A stretch of DNA of 64,000 nt from CBDIHP01 sp965279195 (GCA_965279195.1 CBDIHP010000034.1:119796-183795); one strand, 5' to 3'; shown: positions 17,474-26,261, counted from the stretch's first letter. Numbers and translations: made by a program. The notes: generated from the letters alone by a model not told the origin.

Positions 17474-18328
17474 TCAGGGCTTCAATTGCGCTTTCGAAGC
17501 CGGAGCCGCCTTGATGGAGGAGCCGGCTGACTTGACCTGCGACTTGGTTCGCGCCTTCGCTTGCGATTGACCCTTCGACGATGTACGGCCTCGCGATTTC
17601 GATTGCGCCTGCGGCCGGGCCTGGGCCTGGGGCTGGAGGTCCTGCTCGAACGCGGGCATCGGGCCGGCGAGGTTGCCCGCGCCGCCGGCGGGGAGGACCG
17701 GGCCGTTGCCCAGGCCGAGCGGGCCGTTGGCGACGTTGCCGGGCGAGGAGCGGGGCAACGGCTGCGGCATGAGCGCCTGCACCGGCATCGCCGCGACCGG
17801 CTGGTACTGGTACATGAGCTGGGTCATGCCGAGCAAGGGGGACCCCACCGGCGGGCGATAGGACGATTCGAGCTGGTTGTTGAGCATCACGCCGTTGGTC
17901 GTGGCCCCGCCGCCTCCGCCCCCGCCGCCGGGCGTGCCGTTGTAGGTCGAGCTCTTCGACGACGCCATGTTGCCGTTGTTGTACGTCTTGTAGAAGAACG
18001 GGTCGCCGGGGAAGCGGTTGATGTTGCCCGGCAGGTTCGGGCCATTCCAGGCCGGGTAGAGGTTCCGGCTGAAGGCCGACTGCGGGACCGACTGGGTATT
18101 CCCCATCATCGGCCCGTTGTACTCGAAGGTCTGGTACCCGCCGTACCCGTTGGGGGTCTGCGTCCGCTGCATCCCGCGGGCGTCGTGCCCGGGGGTGTTG
18201 AACAGGAACTGGCGGTTCCACGACCAGTAATCCGTCTGGGCGGGGAGATACTGCTGCGCCCCCGCCTCCCCGAGCCCGATCAGCCCGAACGAAGCCAGCG
18301 CCATCCAGCGAGTCAGGTTCCGAACCAT
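17474..18328 (-). CDS. Exported Gly-rich protein, tandem paralogue 2
   Basis: This 284-aa protein has a clearer signal peptide (WMALASFGLIGLGEAGAQ), then a QYLPAQTDYWSWN start of the mature part. It shares with paralogue 1 the NLYPxxNGPxxxGNxNRFxGDP motif, a glycine run and a conserved region QYQPVAAMPVQALMPQPLP. The tail is a basic Lys/Ser/Ala stretch. The start ATG has GGTGAGG upstream. Function is unknown; low-complexity basic tails and Pro/Gln segments suggest a structural cell-surface or secreted role. Confidence 0.72.
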   Translation of the reverse strand: MVRNLTRWMALASFGLIGLGEAGAQQYLPAQTDYWSWNRQFLFNTPGHDARGMQRTQTPNGYGGYQTFEYNGPMMGNTQSVPQSAFSRNLYPAWNGPNLPGNINRFPGDPFFYKTYNNGNMASSKSSTYNGTPGGGGGGGGATTNGVMLNNQLESSYRPPVGSPLLGMTQLMYQYQPVAAMPVQALMPQPLPRSSPGNVANGPLGLGNGPVLPAGGAGNLAGPMPAFEQDLQPQAQARPQAQSKSRGRTSSKGQSQAKARTKSQVKSAGSSIKAAPASKAQLKP

Positions 18329-18342
18329 GGGGGGGCCTCACC

Positions 18343-18466
18343 TGGGAGTGCGGCGGTTCGGCCGCCGCGTTCCTTCCAACCCAACGGGCGAGCCGTCCGG
18401 TCAGGGCCGGGCCGCCCGATTAAGTCAACGTCCCCGGGACGCGGCGGTTTCGCTCCCGCATTCCAA
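18343..18466. repeat. Inverted-repeat element, family 3 copy
   Basis: GGGAGTGCGGCGGTTCGGCC on the left and the reverse-complementary GCGGCGGTTTCGCTCCCGCA, ATTCC on the right surround about 70 bp. It lies in the divergent gap between the Gly-rich gene and the kinase, where promoters of both would be expected. Confidence 0.7.
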
Positions 18467-18572
18467 AGGGCGTGTGAACGTGTTAAGAGGGTACGTCCTA
18501 TAGACGGAGGGACCAACCGTTTTCTTCGAGGATTCTCGCGGACCCTCGAATTCCCCGCGGGCGACGCGGCCA

Positions 18573-21500
18573 ATGGGCGAATCGAGCAGGTGTCGGGAGT
18601 GCGGGGTGACGGTGCAGGACGACGCCCCGAGGGGGCTCTGCCCGCGCTGCCTCATGGACGTGGCGAGCGACCCCAATGCCACCGCCACGTTCACCCCCGC
18701 GCCGAAGCCCGCCGGGCCCAGGCGGGCGGCGGCGATCGTCGACCGGGCCGAGTTCCTCAAGGGGGTCCGCGAACTCAAGCTGATGCCCCAGGAGGAGTTG
18801 GACCGGATCGACCGCGACGCGCCGGGGGGCGTCAACGCCCTGGCCGCCGCCCTGGTCCAGGCCGGGCGGCTCACGCCCTATCAGGCCAGCGCCCTGGCGC
18901 AGGGCAAGGGCAGGGGGCTCCTCATCGGGTCCTACCTGGTCCTCGACCGCCTCGGCCGGGGCGGGATGGGCCTGGTCTTCAAGGCGTTGCACCGCTCGTC
19001 GGGCCGGGAGGTGGCGCTCAAGATCCTGCCGCCGTCGTTCGGGCGCGACCCCGACTCGGTCCGGAGGTTCCGGCGCGAATTCCAGATCGCCAGCCGACTC
19101 AGCCACCCGAACCTGGTCGCCGCCATCGAGGCCAGCGAGGACCGGGGCGTCCACTACCTGACCATGGACTACATCCCCGGCTGCGACCTCGACCGCCTGG
19201 TCGCGCAGGGGGGGCCGATGGAACTGCGGCTGGCCCTGCACTGCGTCATCCAGGTGGCCCGGGGCCTGGAGGAGGCCCACGCGCAAGGGGTGATCCACCG
19301 CGACATCAAGCCCGGCAACGTGATGGTCGACCCCGCCGGGACGGTCCGCGTGCTGGACCTGGGCCTCGCCCGGATCACCAGGGCCACCGAGAACTTCGGG
19401 AGCACCACCGCCGGCAGCCTGACCCAGACCGGTGCCTACATGGGCACCGTCGACTTCCTCGCCCCCGAGCAGGCCGAGGACGCCAAGTCGGCCGACGCCC
19501 GCGCGGACATCTATAGCCTGGGCTGCACGCTCTATTTCCTCCTGACGGGGAAGGCCCCGTTCCCCGGCGAGACGATCCTCAAGCGGCTGATGGCGCACCA
19601 GTCGACTCCCCCGCCGTCGCTCCGCGAGGCCCGGCCGGACGTGCCGCCCCAGCTCGACGCGATCTACCTCCGGATGATGGCCAAGCGCCCCGAGGGGCGT
19701 CCGCAGGCGATCTCGGAGGTCATCCTCGACCTCGAAGCCTGCCGCGCCAATCCCCGGGAGGCCGGCGACGTGAGCGTCGACCTCAAGACCTTCGCCCGCA
19801 CCGCGCTGAAGCTCGCCCCGGCCGTCGATACGCCGGGCGGCGACGCCTCCTTCCTCGCGTTCCCGGGCCCGGCCTCGCCCGCCGTCGGCCCGGAACCCCG
19901 GGCGCCGGGCCCCGGCCCCGGGGCGGGATGGCCCCCGGCCGGCCTGCCGCCGCTCCGGCACGAGCCGACGTCGATCGGGCTCGCGCCGGCGCCGGCGTCG
20001 CGATCCGGACGGTCCGGCCTGATCGCGCTGGCCCTGGCCGGATTCGCCATCGTCGGTTACTCGCTCTGGCCCGGCCGGGCCCGCGAGACGGCCCCCTCCC
20101 CGGCCCCCAAGAACGTCGCGCCCGCCATCGCCGTCGCCCGGCCCGAGCCGGAGCCGGAGCCGGTTGCGGCGGCGGATCCGTCGGAGAAGGCGACTTCGAA
20201 GGCGCCGCCCGCGGCGGCGGTCAGCGAGGTCACGCCGAACCCCGCCGCGAAGGCCGAACCCCCGGCCGGGACGCTGGCCTCCGCGCCGGCCGCACGGACG
20301 GTGCCCTCGCCCGTCCCCGCTCCCGTCCCCGCCCCCGTCCCTGCCCCCGTGACCTCGCTCGAAGGGGCGAAGGGGGACGTCTGGGCGAGCGACCTCTCCG
20401 ACCAGTCGGACGGCTTCGAGGAATCCCCGGCCAAGGACCGCAAGCGGCGACGGCCGTTCGGGGGCGAACTCGGTTACGACCGGGGCGTCTGGTACTGCGT
20501 CTCGGGCAAGACGAACGACCATTACTCCTACGACGTCCCTCACTCCGACGACCTCGACGACTTCGAGATGACCATCTCGGCCCGGGTCACCGACCCGCCG
20601 GGCCGGACCAAGGGGTCCACCCTCATCCACGTGATCTCGCTGCAGCCCGAACCGGGCGTGGACAAACACCGGGCGTTTCAGCTCCGCTGCGTCAGCGACG
20701 GGAGATTCTTCCTGGAGGCGAGCGAACGGACCTGGAAGGAATTCCCCGACGGCCCCTGGCGCGGGCCGATCAACCACCCGGCGATCCAGCGCGGCGGGGG
20801 GGCGTTCAACGTCTGGACGGTCCGCGTCCGCAAGCGGACCCTTGAGGTCCTGATCAACGGCGCCCAGGTCTTGCCGCCGACGGAGTTCCCCTGGAACCTG
20901 ACGCCCGCCAAGTTCCAGCTCGGCGTCCTTTCCGAGCTGGGGGTGGTCCGGGCCGAGTTCGATCGGATCGAGATCCGCAAATATGCCCCCGGCCCCGCGC
21001 CCGGCGTCGCACCCGAGCCGAGCCTGGGCCGGGTCCTGCACGCCGAGGACTTCGGCGCCCTGGAGGGCCCGCTGGAAGGCGGGGTCTTCCCGATGGGCGA
21101 AGGCCTGCTGCCGAACAAGGCCGGCAACGAGGCGGGGGTGTTCTTCCAGCTCCACCAGGGGAACTGGCAGGGGGCGAGCCACATCGGCGGGCTGCACGCG
21201 GACTTGCTGGACCGGCCGTTCCAGGTCGAGGTCACCGGGCGAGTCCTCGGCGCCACCCCCGACGCCGTCGGCTCCTGGGGATTGGTCGTCGACAACCCCG
21301 CCACCAAGCGAGGCCTCCACGTCTCCCTCGCCCGCGACGGCAAGGTGCGGATCGAACGCCCATGGTGGACGCCGCAGGAGACCCCGGACGACTACCGCGT
21401 CCCGCCCTATTCCGGCAAACTCCTCCGCGCACCCGACCGCTTCAATACCCTGGCCCTCCGGGTCGCCAACCGCGAGGCCCGCCTGCTCGTCAACCGCGAG

Positions 21501-21635
21501 CCCGTCGGCCGGCCGATCCCCCTGGGCTACGACCTCTTCCCCGCCAACTGCTGCGTGATCCTCACCAAGCCCGACTTCGGAACCAGCATCCGCACCGAGT
21601 ACGACCGCGTCGAGGTCCGCGAGTGGAACCCCTGA
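18573..21635 (+). CDS. Membrane Ser/Thr protein kinase with zinc ribbon and extracytoplasmic LamG-like domains
   Basis: The 1020-aa protein begins with a zinc-ribbon-like pair CRECG (7-11) and CPRC (23-26). The kinase domain covers about 120-390: glycine loop GRGGMG (128-133), catalytic Lys150 in VALKIL, HRDIKPGN with Asp244, DLG (262-264) in place of the usual DFG, and APEQ. One membrane helix is at 481-500 (SGLIALALAGFAIVGYSLWP). A Pro/Ala-rich linker ending in PVPAPVPAPVPAPV follows. The outer part holds two similar jelly-roll domains (about 606-820 and 838-1020; KFQLGVLSELGVVRAEFDRI), of the DUF1080/LamG kind that bind sugars. The design suggests sensing an external ligand and phosphorylating Ser/Thr inside. 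It is convergent with the next gene, with ten bases between stops. Confidence 0.88.
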   Translation: MGESSRCRECGVTVQDDAPRGLCPRCLMDVASDPNATATFTPAPKPAGPRRAAAIVDRAEFLKGVRELKLMPQEELDRIDRDAPGGVNALAAALVQAGRLTPYQASALAQGKGRGLLIGSYLVLDRLGRGGMGLVFKALHRSSGREVALKILPPSFGRDPDSVRRFRREFQIASRLSHPNLVAAIEASEDRGVHYLTMDYIPGCDLDRLVAQGGPMELRLALHCVIQVARGLEEAHAQGVIHRDIKPGNVMVDPAGTVRVLDLGLARITRATENFGSTTAGSLTQTGAYMGTVDFLAPEQAEDAKSADARADIYSLGCTLYFLLTGKAPFPGETILKRLMAHQSTPPPSLREARPDVPPQLDAIYLRMMAKRPEGRPQAISEVILDLEACRANPREAGDVSVDLKTFARTALKLAPAVDTPGGDASFLAFPGPASPAVGPEPRAPGPGPGAGWPPAGLPPLRHEPTSIGLAPAPASRSGRSGLIALALAGFAIVGYSLWPGRARETAPSPAPKNVAPAIAVARPEPEPEPVAAADPSEKATSKAPPAAAVSEVTPNPAAKAEPPAGTLASAPAARTVPSPVPAPVPAPVPAPVTSLEGAKGDVWASDLSDQSDGFEESPAKDRKRRRPFGGELGYDRGVWYCVSGKTNDHYSYDVPHSDDLDDFEMTISARVTDPPGRTKGSTLIHVISLQPEPGVDKHRAFQLRCVSDGRFFLEASERTWKEFPDGPWRGPINHPAIQRGGGAFNVWTVRVRKRTLEVLINGAQVLPPTEFPWNLTPAKFQLGVLSELGVVRAEFDRIEIRKYAPGPAPGVAPEPSLGRVLHAEDFGALEGPLEGGVFPMGEGLLPNKAGNEAGVFFQLHQGNWQGASHIGGLHADLLDRPFQVEVTGRVLGATPDAVGSWGLVVDNPATKRGLHVSLARDGKVRIERPWWTPQETPDDYRVPPYSGKLLRAPDRFNTLALRVANREARLLVNREPVGRPIPLGYDLFPANCCVILTKPDFGTSIRTEYDRVEVREWNP

Positions 21636-21645
21636 CGTGCGTCGG

Positions 21646-22524
21646 TCAATCCTTCGGCGCCTCGTTGGGCTCGAAGACGGCGTCGTCGATCGGGCCGGGG
21701 GTGATGGAGACGGCCTCCAGGATGTCGATCGCCTTGAGCGTCGAGGTCGGCCGACTCGTGGAGAACTCGACGCGCCTGGTGAGCGTGCGCGAGTCGATCC
21801 CGGGGACTTCCTGATAAACATAGGTGCCGGTCACGACGATGCCCGTGTTCGTCGCGCCGTCGAAATGGTCGATGGCCCAATCGCGGCCGGGGAGGAAGGT
21901 GACCCGCCCGCTGTTGTAGACGAATTGACGCTTGTTCGCGTCTTCGGGCTTCGGCTTGCGCTCGAACGCCACGGTGACGGGTCCATCGTCGTTGCCGGGG
22001 ACGACGCTCAGGGTGTAGTCGTCGCCCAGGAGGATGTCGGCGACGTCCACCCGGTTGTAGAGCCTGGTCGATGCCCGGCAGAGCGCGGCGAGGGCCTTCT
22101 CGGTGTTGTCGTAGATCGCGGGGATCTGCCCCCGCTCCTGCACCGTCTGGAACTTCGCGTCGGCCAGCCGGATCGCCTGGAACCGACGGTCGCCGGCCGA
22201 CACGACGGTCTGCTCATTCACCGTGCCGTCGACGCGCTGGATCACGTCGAACCGCCAACGCCCGGCGCCGCCCCGGACGTGCAATTCCGTCTCCTGCCGA
22301 GCGGGGAGTTTCTTGGCCGCATCGGGCGGGATGTCCAGTCGGCGCGTTGTCGTGCGGAAGACATACGTCGCCGGCGTCTTCCAGGACGCCTCCAGCCTCG
22401 GCCTCGCCTTGCGGTAGGCCTCGCGGACCTGCTCGGGCGTCAGGTCGGCCCCGGGGGCGAAGGCCAGGGCGGGGGAGGTGAGGAACAGGACGGCGAGGGT
22501 CGGGATTGTGTGGCGCGTGCTCAT
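21646..22524 (-). CDS. Secreted protein of unknown function (292 aa)
   Basis: A signal peptide is visible (IPTLAVLFLTSPALAFA). The mature part has alternating hydrophobic strands and contains WRFDVIQRVDGTVNEQTVVS, RRFQAIRLADAKFQTVQ and VTFLPGRDWAIDHFDG. The overall pattern recalls LolA/LppX-like half-barrel proteins that carry lipids across the periplasm, but no diagnostic motif was recognised, so this is a weak inference. Confidence 0.65.
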   Translation of the reverse strand: MSTRHTIPTLAVLFLTSPALAFAPGADLTPEQVREAYRKARPRLEASWKTPATYVFRTTTRRLDIPPDAAKKLPARQETELHVRGGAGRWRFDVIQRVDGTVNEQTVVSAGDRRFQAIRLADAKFQTVQERGQIPAIYDNTEKALAALCRASTRLYNRVDVADILLGDDYTLSVVPGNDDGPVTVAFERKPKPEDANKRQFVYNSGRVTFLPGRDWAIDHFDGATNTGIVVTGTYVYQEVPGIDSRTLTRRVEFSTSRPTSTLKAIDILEAVSITPGPIDDAVFEPNEAPKD

Positions 22525-22574
22525 GCCGAATGGACGACGCGCCGCGTCAAATTATTCGACCCGTTGTCACCGCC

Positions 22575-22722
22575 GATCTGGAGTGCGTCCGCTCGCTGAC
22601 GCTCCGGCCTGTGGGAGCTTGCTCCCGAGAGACCGCATCGGATCGGAGCCGAACGCTTCGATCTCGCACGCGAAGCGAGTTTCGCGAGAACAGGGCGTCA
22701 GCAAGCGGACGCACTCCAGATC
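22575..22722. repeat. Inverted-repeat element, family 2 copy 1 (148 bp)
   Basis: The ends GATCTGGAGTGCGTCCGC and GCGGACGCACTCCAGATC are perfect inverted repeats, continuing imperfectly inward (CGCTGACGC / GCGTCAGCA). The centre contains smaller hairpins (GGGAGCTTGCTCCC and CGCGAAGCGAGTTTCGCG). There is no open frame of interest. Other copies are at 45463-45618 and 53665-53815. Confidence 0.85.
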
Positions 22723-22752
22723 AGGCGATTGAGCGTGTCCGCCCTGCGTCGC

Positions 22753-22926
22753 TCAGCCCTGGGCGACGGTGATCGTCGGGGGCGTTTGGCCGGGGGCCTC
22801 GACGGCGACGGTGGCCGCGGCGGGGGGCTCGATGAGCTTCGTGGCGACGTACCAGGCCGGGAACAGGGCGCTGAAGCCCACGATCACGACCTTGGTCAGC
22901 GTCTCCGTCAGTCGCACGTCACGCAT
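22753..22926 (-). CDS. Small single-span membrane protein (57 aa)
   Basis: A short protein starting MRDVRLTETLTKVVIVGFSA with one membrane segment (about 12-30) followed by a Pro/Ala/Thr-rich tail ending ITVAQG. GGGAGG six bases before the ATG supports translation. No family recognised. The topology, with few residues before the span and a polar tail after it, fits a small membrane-anchored or signal-anchor protein. Confidence 0.6.
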   Translation of the reverse strand: MRDVRLTETLTKVVIVGFSALFPAWYVATKLIEPPAAATVAVEAPGQTPPTITVAQG

Positions 22927-23292
22927 CGTAGACCTCCCTCTTTCGGTTCGGTGGGGCGGCCCGTCATGGAGCCGCCAAAGAAGCCGGGACCGCTCGTCCC
23001 CTAGGAAGCACGCTCGGTCTCCCCGAAATCGGGGAGCCGCCCTCTCAAACAAGGTGCCCTGGGGCCAGGACGCTCGACGTGAGCGGGCCGGCCCTCCGGC
23101 AAAACAAAACGAAAGCCATCCCCAATCGCCTTCTGGATCGGAGTGGCTTTCACCTTGTCTTCATCAAATCTTCGCAGTCTTCACGAAAAGATCAAGGCCA
23201 ATCGCGGAAATTCTCTCGAAATCGCGGGATAAGTCAAAATGGGCAGTCTGGGAGAGCTTTATTATGAAGAAACCATGAAGAAACGATGGATT
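22927..23292. other. Gene-free stretch with lower GC content
   Basis: From about 23085 to 23285 the sequence is noticeably more AT-rich than its surroundings. GAAAGCCA near 23109 and TGGCTTTC near 23143 could form a stem with a long loop. ATGAAGAAA occurs twice near 23265-23280. Only short, unconvincing open frames are present; no RNA gene was recognised. Confidence 0.4.
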
Positions 23293-23619
23293 TCAGGAAC
23301 GCCCGCGGGGGGCTGGGCGGGATTCGAGGTTCCAGACGTTGCGGATGTGCTGGCGTGCCGGTTTCGGGATCCCCTTCGAGAACGCCAGCGCGACCCGCTT
23401 CCCCTCGACCACGCCCCGGACGGTCCCCCGGTCGATCCGGTCGCGGCGGCAGATCTCGGCGAGGTCGTCGAGGAAGGCCCCGTCGACCTTGCCCCCGGCG
23501 AGCGTGGGGATCCCCCCCTTGATCCGGATCCGGAACACCGCGCGCGAGCCGACCGCCCGGGCGATGGCCACCATCACCCCGACCCCGAGGGCCAGCACCG
23601 CGAGTTGTTGCCAGTTCAT
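23293..23619 (-). CDS. DUF3634-like small membrane-anchored protein
   Basis: This 108-aa protein has an N-terminal membrane helix (LAVLALGVGVMVAIARAVG), then FRIRIKGGIPTLAGGKVDGAFLDDL and RGTVRGVVEGKRVALAFS. The strand pattern, with a gene-short cytoplasmic or periplasmic domain ending in a helix like ARQHIRNVWNL, resembles the DUF3634 family of about 100 residues. Function unknown. The call rests on general resemblance. Confidence 0.6.
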   Translation of the reverse strand: MNWQQLAVLALGVGVMVAIARAVGSRAVFRIRIKGGIPTLAGGKVDGAFLDDLAEICRRDRIDRGTVRGVVEGKRVALAFSKGIPKPARQHIRNVWNLESRPAPRGRS

Positions 23620-23644
23620 GGGGGCGTCATCCGGCGCGAAGCTC

Positions 23645-23698
23645 TCCCGTTCTCTCCGCGTTTTCTGAGTCTCTGTGGCTCCATTCCCTGTTCTTCAA
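23645..23698. repeat. Family 6 repeat unit (degenerate)
   Basis: GAGTCTCTGTGGCTCCATTC and TTCTCTCCGCGTTTTCTG match the reverse of the CACAGAGAC/CGGAG unit seen at 14218-15498. It abuts the stop codon of the FmdB-like gene. Confidence 0.6.
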
Positions 23699-23943
23699 TT
23701 CCCGCACAGCCCCGTCCGGCAGGGCCCGCCGCCGCAGCCGCCGAAGCCGGCCGGGGCGGGGGCGTTGCACACCGGCAGGCTGCCGAGCGAGCCGCCGACG
23801 TTGCGCGCGGCCGAGGGGACGCTGAATTCCTTCTTCAGCTCCGTCTCCCCGCAGCGCGGGCAGCGGGGGACGTCGCCCGACGACCGGATCAGGGTCTCGA
23901 ACGTGTGGTCGCAGGGCCCGCAGTGATATTCATGGATCGGCAT
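23695..23943 (-). CDS. FmdB-type zinc-ribbon protein
   Basis: The 82-aa product begins MPIHEYHCGPCDHTFETLI, and CPRCGETEL follows, giving the two CxxC pairs of the FmdB/CxxC_CXXC_SSSS putative regulatory family that bind one zinc. The C-terminal half is Gly/Cys-rich (GFGGCGGGPC), which is common in this family. GGAGG lies seven bases before the ATG. The protein may act as a regulator; the role is not established. Confidence 0.85.
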   Translation of the reverse strand: MPIHEYHCGPCDHTFETLIRSSGDVPRCPRCGETELKKEFSVPSAARNVGGSLGSLPVCNAPAPAGFGGCGGGPCRTGLCGN

Positions 23944-24030
23944 CGAGAGTCCTCCGGCGCGACGGGCGAGGCGGGCTCGCATGGCCCGCCCCGCTCATCC
24001 TCCCAGGATATCGCGCCCGGCGACGGCCGC

Positions 24031-24738
24031 TCAAGGGAGGTCGAACGCCAGGACCTCCGCCGCCTCATCCCCGGCCTTGAGCGTCAGTTGCGACTCGTCC
24101 GAGATCGCCGCCGCGTCGCCGGGATTCAACGTCTGGCCGCCGAGCGTGGCCGTCCCCTTCACCACCTGGAACCAGGCGTTCCGGCCGGGGGACAGGGTCA
24201 GGTCGGCGGTCTGGCCGGGTTCGATCAGGGCGCGGAGGAGGTGGGCGTCCTGCTCGATCGCCAGCGACCCGTCGCGGCCGTCGGGCGAGGCGAGCACCTG
24301 GAACCGGTTCCTCGCCGGCTCGGGGTCGAACGCCTTCTGGTCGTAGCTCGGCTCCAGGCCCGTCTGCCTCGGGGTGATCCAGATCTGCAGCAGGTGGACC
24401 GGATCGGTCTGGGACGGGTTGAACTCGCTGTGGCGGATCCCCCGACCCGCCGTCATGCGCTGCAGCTCACCCGGCCGGATCGACTTCGCCTCCCCCGACC
24501 CGATCGAGTCGCGGTGCGCCAGCTCGCCGGAGACCACATACGTCAGGATCTCCATATCCTTGTGCCCGTGCATCCCGAATCCCATGCCCGGGGCCACGTA
24601 GTCCTCGTTGATCACGCGGAGCGTGCGGAATCCCATGTGCGCGGGGTCGTAGTAGTCGCCGAACGAGAAGCTGTGATAGGTGTCCAGCCAGCCGTGATTC
24701 AGGTGCCCGCGTTCTTCGGAGCGTCGGATGCAAATCAT
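24031..24738 (-). CDS. Pirin family protein (YhhW-like, possible quercetin dioxygenase)
   Basis: A 235-aa bicupin. The start MICIRRSEERGHLNHGWLDT matches the YhhW/pirin N-terminus, so the second in-frame ATG (24736-24738) is preferred over the one two codons upstream. Metal-binding histidines of the pirin cupin are visible: GMGFGMHGHKDMEILTYV, and later GRGIRHSEFN. Family members bind iron or another metal and some oxidise quercetin. It is downstream of doxX and a MarR gene on the same strand, so it is likely part of a small redox-stress unit. Confidence 0.88.
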   Translation of the reverse strand: MICIRRSEERGHLNHGWLDTYHSFSFGDYYDPAHMGFRTLRVINEDYVAPGMGFGMHGHKDMEILTYVVSGELAHRDSIGSGEAKSIRPGELQRMTAGRGIRHSEFNPSQTDPVHLLQIWITPRQTGLEPSYDQKAFDPEPARNRFQVLASPDGRDGSLAIEQDAHLLRALIEPGQTADLTLSPGRNAWFQVVKGTATLGGQTLNPGDAAAISDESQLTLKAGDEAAEVLAFDLP

Positions 24739-24792
24739 GTGCATGTCCTATTTTTCAAGAGTTACCCATCAAGGTCGATCGAAGCGAGGGCA

Positions 24793-25266
24793 TCAGCGTT
24801 TCAGGGCCCCCGCGACCGAGAACCTGCCCGGCCCGACCAGCCCCACTCCGGCGGTGACGAGGGCGAGGGTCAGGGGGTATTCCATGCCGTTGGCCTGGGC
24901 GCTGAAGCCCGAGGGGTGCACGGTGGCGATGGCGACGATCATCGTGAAGACCATCGGGATCGACACCAGCCCCACGCCGACGCCCAGGATGAGCGCCAGG
25001 CCGCCGAAGAACTCGGCCGAGCCGGCGAGGATCACGCTCAACGTCGGCAGCGGCACCCCGATCTTCGCGAAGAACCCCGCCGTCCCCTCGATCCCGTAGC
25101 CGCCGAACCAGCCGAACAGCTTCTGCGACCCGTGGTAGGCGAACACCACGCCGACCATCGCCCGGATCAGCAACAGCCCCACATCCCCACGCCACGCCGG
25201 CCGATGCGTAGGGGCCAGCTCGTCCGTCGTCGTCGCCGGGGCAGGAAGCAGGGTCGCGGTCGTCAT
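24793..25266 (-). CDS. DoxX family membrane protein
   Basis: This 157-aa protein has four membrane segments typical of DoxX: LLLIRAMVGVVFAYHGSQKL with the conserved HG, then GIEGTAGFFAKIG, GSAEFFGGLALILGVGVGL and a C-terminal span. AAGGAG lies nine bases ahead of the ATG. DoxX-type proteins are linked to quinone or thiosulfate metabolism and oxidative-stress resistance. It sits between a MarR regulator (97 bp upstream) and pirin (54 bp downstream). Confidence 0.88.
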   Translation of the reverse strand: MTTATLLPAPATTTDELAPTHRPAWRGDVGLLLIRAMVGVVFAYHGSQKLFGWFGGYGIEGTAGFFAKIGVPLPTLSVILAGSAEFFGGLALILGVGVGLVSIPMVFTMIVAIATVHPSGFSAQANGMEYPLTLALVTAGVGLVGPGRFSVAGALKR

Positions 25267-25363
25267 GGCTTGATACTCCTTGTCACGGAAGTTGTTGAAA
25301 CAGATTTCCGGTCGAAGTTCAAGGCGGGACGTCCCGCCCTTTGTCCTGTGCCGACCCTGTCCA

Positions 25364-25870
25364 TTACGGCCGTTTGCGGGCCAGGACGAGGAGACGGTTC
25401 AGCTCGGCGAGGTCGGCCTTCGGGAGGTGGCCGAGCTGGCGTTTGTGCAGTTCGAGCACGGGTTCGTCCAGCCCCTTGAGCTTCTCCAGGCCCTGCGGGG
25501 TGATCCGGATCAGCACGACGCGGCGGTCGTGCTCGACCCTCGCCCGCTCGACCAGGCCGGATTGCTCCAGGCGGTCGACCAGCCGGGTGACGTCCGGCAA
25601 GCGACTCACCATCCGCGCCCCGACCTCCTGGCAAGGGAGTCCCTCGTCCCCCGCCCCCCGCAGGATGCGCAGGACGTTGTACGACGCCGACGACAGCCCG
25701 TGCGACTTGAACAGCAGCCCGAACTCCCCCAGGAGCGCCTCGCTGGTGCGCACCAGGTTGAGATAGACCTCCTGCTCCGCCGCCTCGAACGGCCCGCGCT
25801 TCTTGATCGCGCCCGCCAGGTCGGTCGAGTCCGGGTCGGTCGTCTCGTCGCCGTCGTGTTCCATGTCCAT
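25364..25870 (-). CDS. MarR family transcriptional regulator
   Basis: The 168-aa product shows the MarR winged helix: YNVLRILRGAGDEGLPCQEV, DVTRLVDRLEQSGLVER as recognition helix, and the wing DRRVVLIRITPQG. N- and C-terminal helices form the dimer interface. Two ATGs are possible, at 25870 and 25864. A TTGACA/TAGACT pair immediately upstream would start transcription close to the second ATG, implying a leaderless message. It probably represses itself and the downstream doxX and pirin genes. The inducer is unknown. Confidence 0.88.
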   Translation of the reverse strand: MDMEHDGDETTDPDSTDLAGAIKKRGPFEAAEQEVYLNLVRTSEALLGEFGLLFKSHGLSSASYNVLRILRGAGDEGLPCQEVGARMVSRLPDVTRLVDRLEQSGLVERARVEHDRRVVLIRITPQGLEKLKGLDEPVLELHKRQLGHLPKADLAELNRLLVLARKRP

Positions 25871-25900
25871 AGTCTACGTTGCCACGATATTTGTGTCAAC
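25871..25900 (-). promoter_or_regulatory. Candidate promoter and operator of the MarR-DoxX-pirin unit
   Basis: On the minus strand TTGACA (25894-25899), a 17-bp spacer and TAGACT (25871-25876) fit a sigma-70 promoter. An inverted repeat GTTGCCAC-N7-GTGTCAAC (25878-25900, one mismatch) covers the -35 and spacer. Size and position suit a MarR dimer site. Confidence 0.5.
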
Positions 25901-26261
25901 AGACTTTCGGGAATTGGAGTGTCTCCGGGGGAAGATGCCCCAGGCGGGATCTCTGGGCGATGTCGGAGCGTGAGGCGGGATCTGGAGTGCGGTCGCTTGC
26001 TACCGCTCGGTTCTCGCGAAGCTCGCTTCGCGCGCCCGAACGAAGGGAACCCGCTCCGGCGGCGGGGCCGTTCGAAACGTGTGGATTCGTTAGGTTTCGG
26101 AGTGTTGGTGGTTAACTCTCTGCCCGTCGCCGGTTTGCGGCGGATTGGGTTCGTTCCGCCAAAATGGGCTTCGCGAAAATCGGAGGAGTTCCCCGGCGCC
26201 TCCGGGCCGCTATACTCGGGCGCACACCCAGATTCCGCTGCTTGAAAAGGAGGTGACGGCG
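25901..26261. other. Gene-free stretch with a degenerate family 2 element
   Basis: At about 25979-26040 ATCTGGAGTGCGGTCGCTTG and a CGCGAAGCTCGCTTCGCG hairpin resemble the left half of family 2; the right end is lost. AAAAGGAGGTGA at 26246-26256 is the ribosome-binding site for nnrE. Nothing else seen. Confidence 0.5.

Noticed and set aside
23109..23150. Rho-independent terminator from GAAAGCCA/TGGCTTTC
   Set aside because: The loop is about 26 bases and there is no T-rich tract right after the stem.
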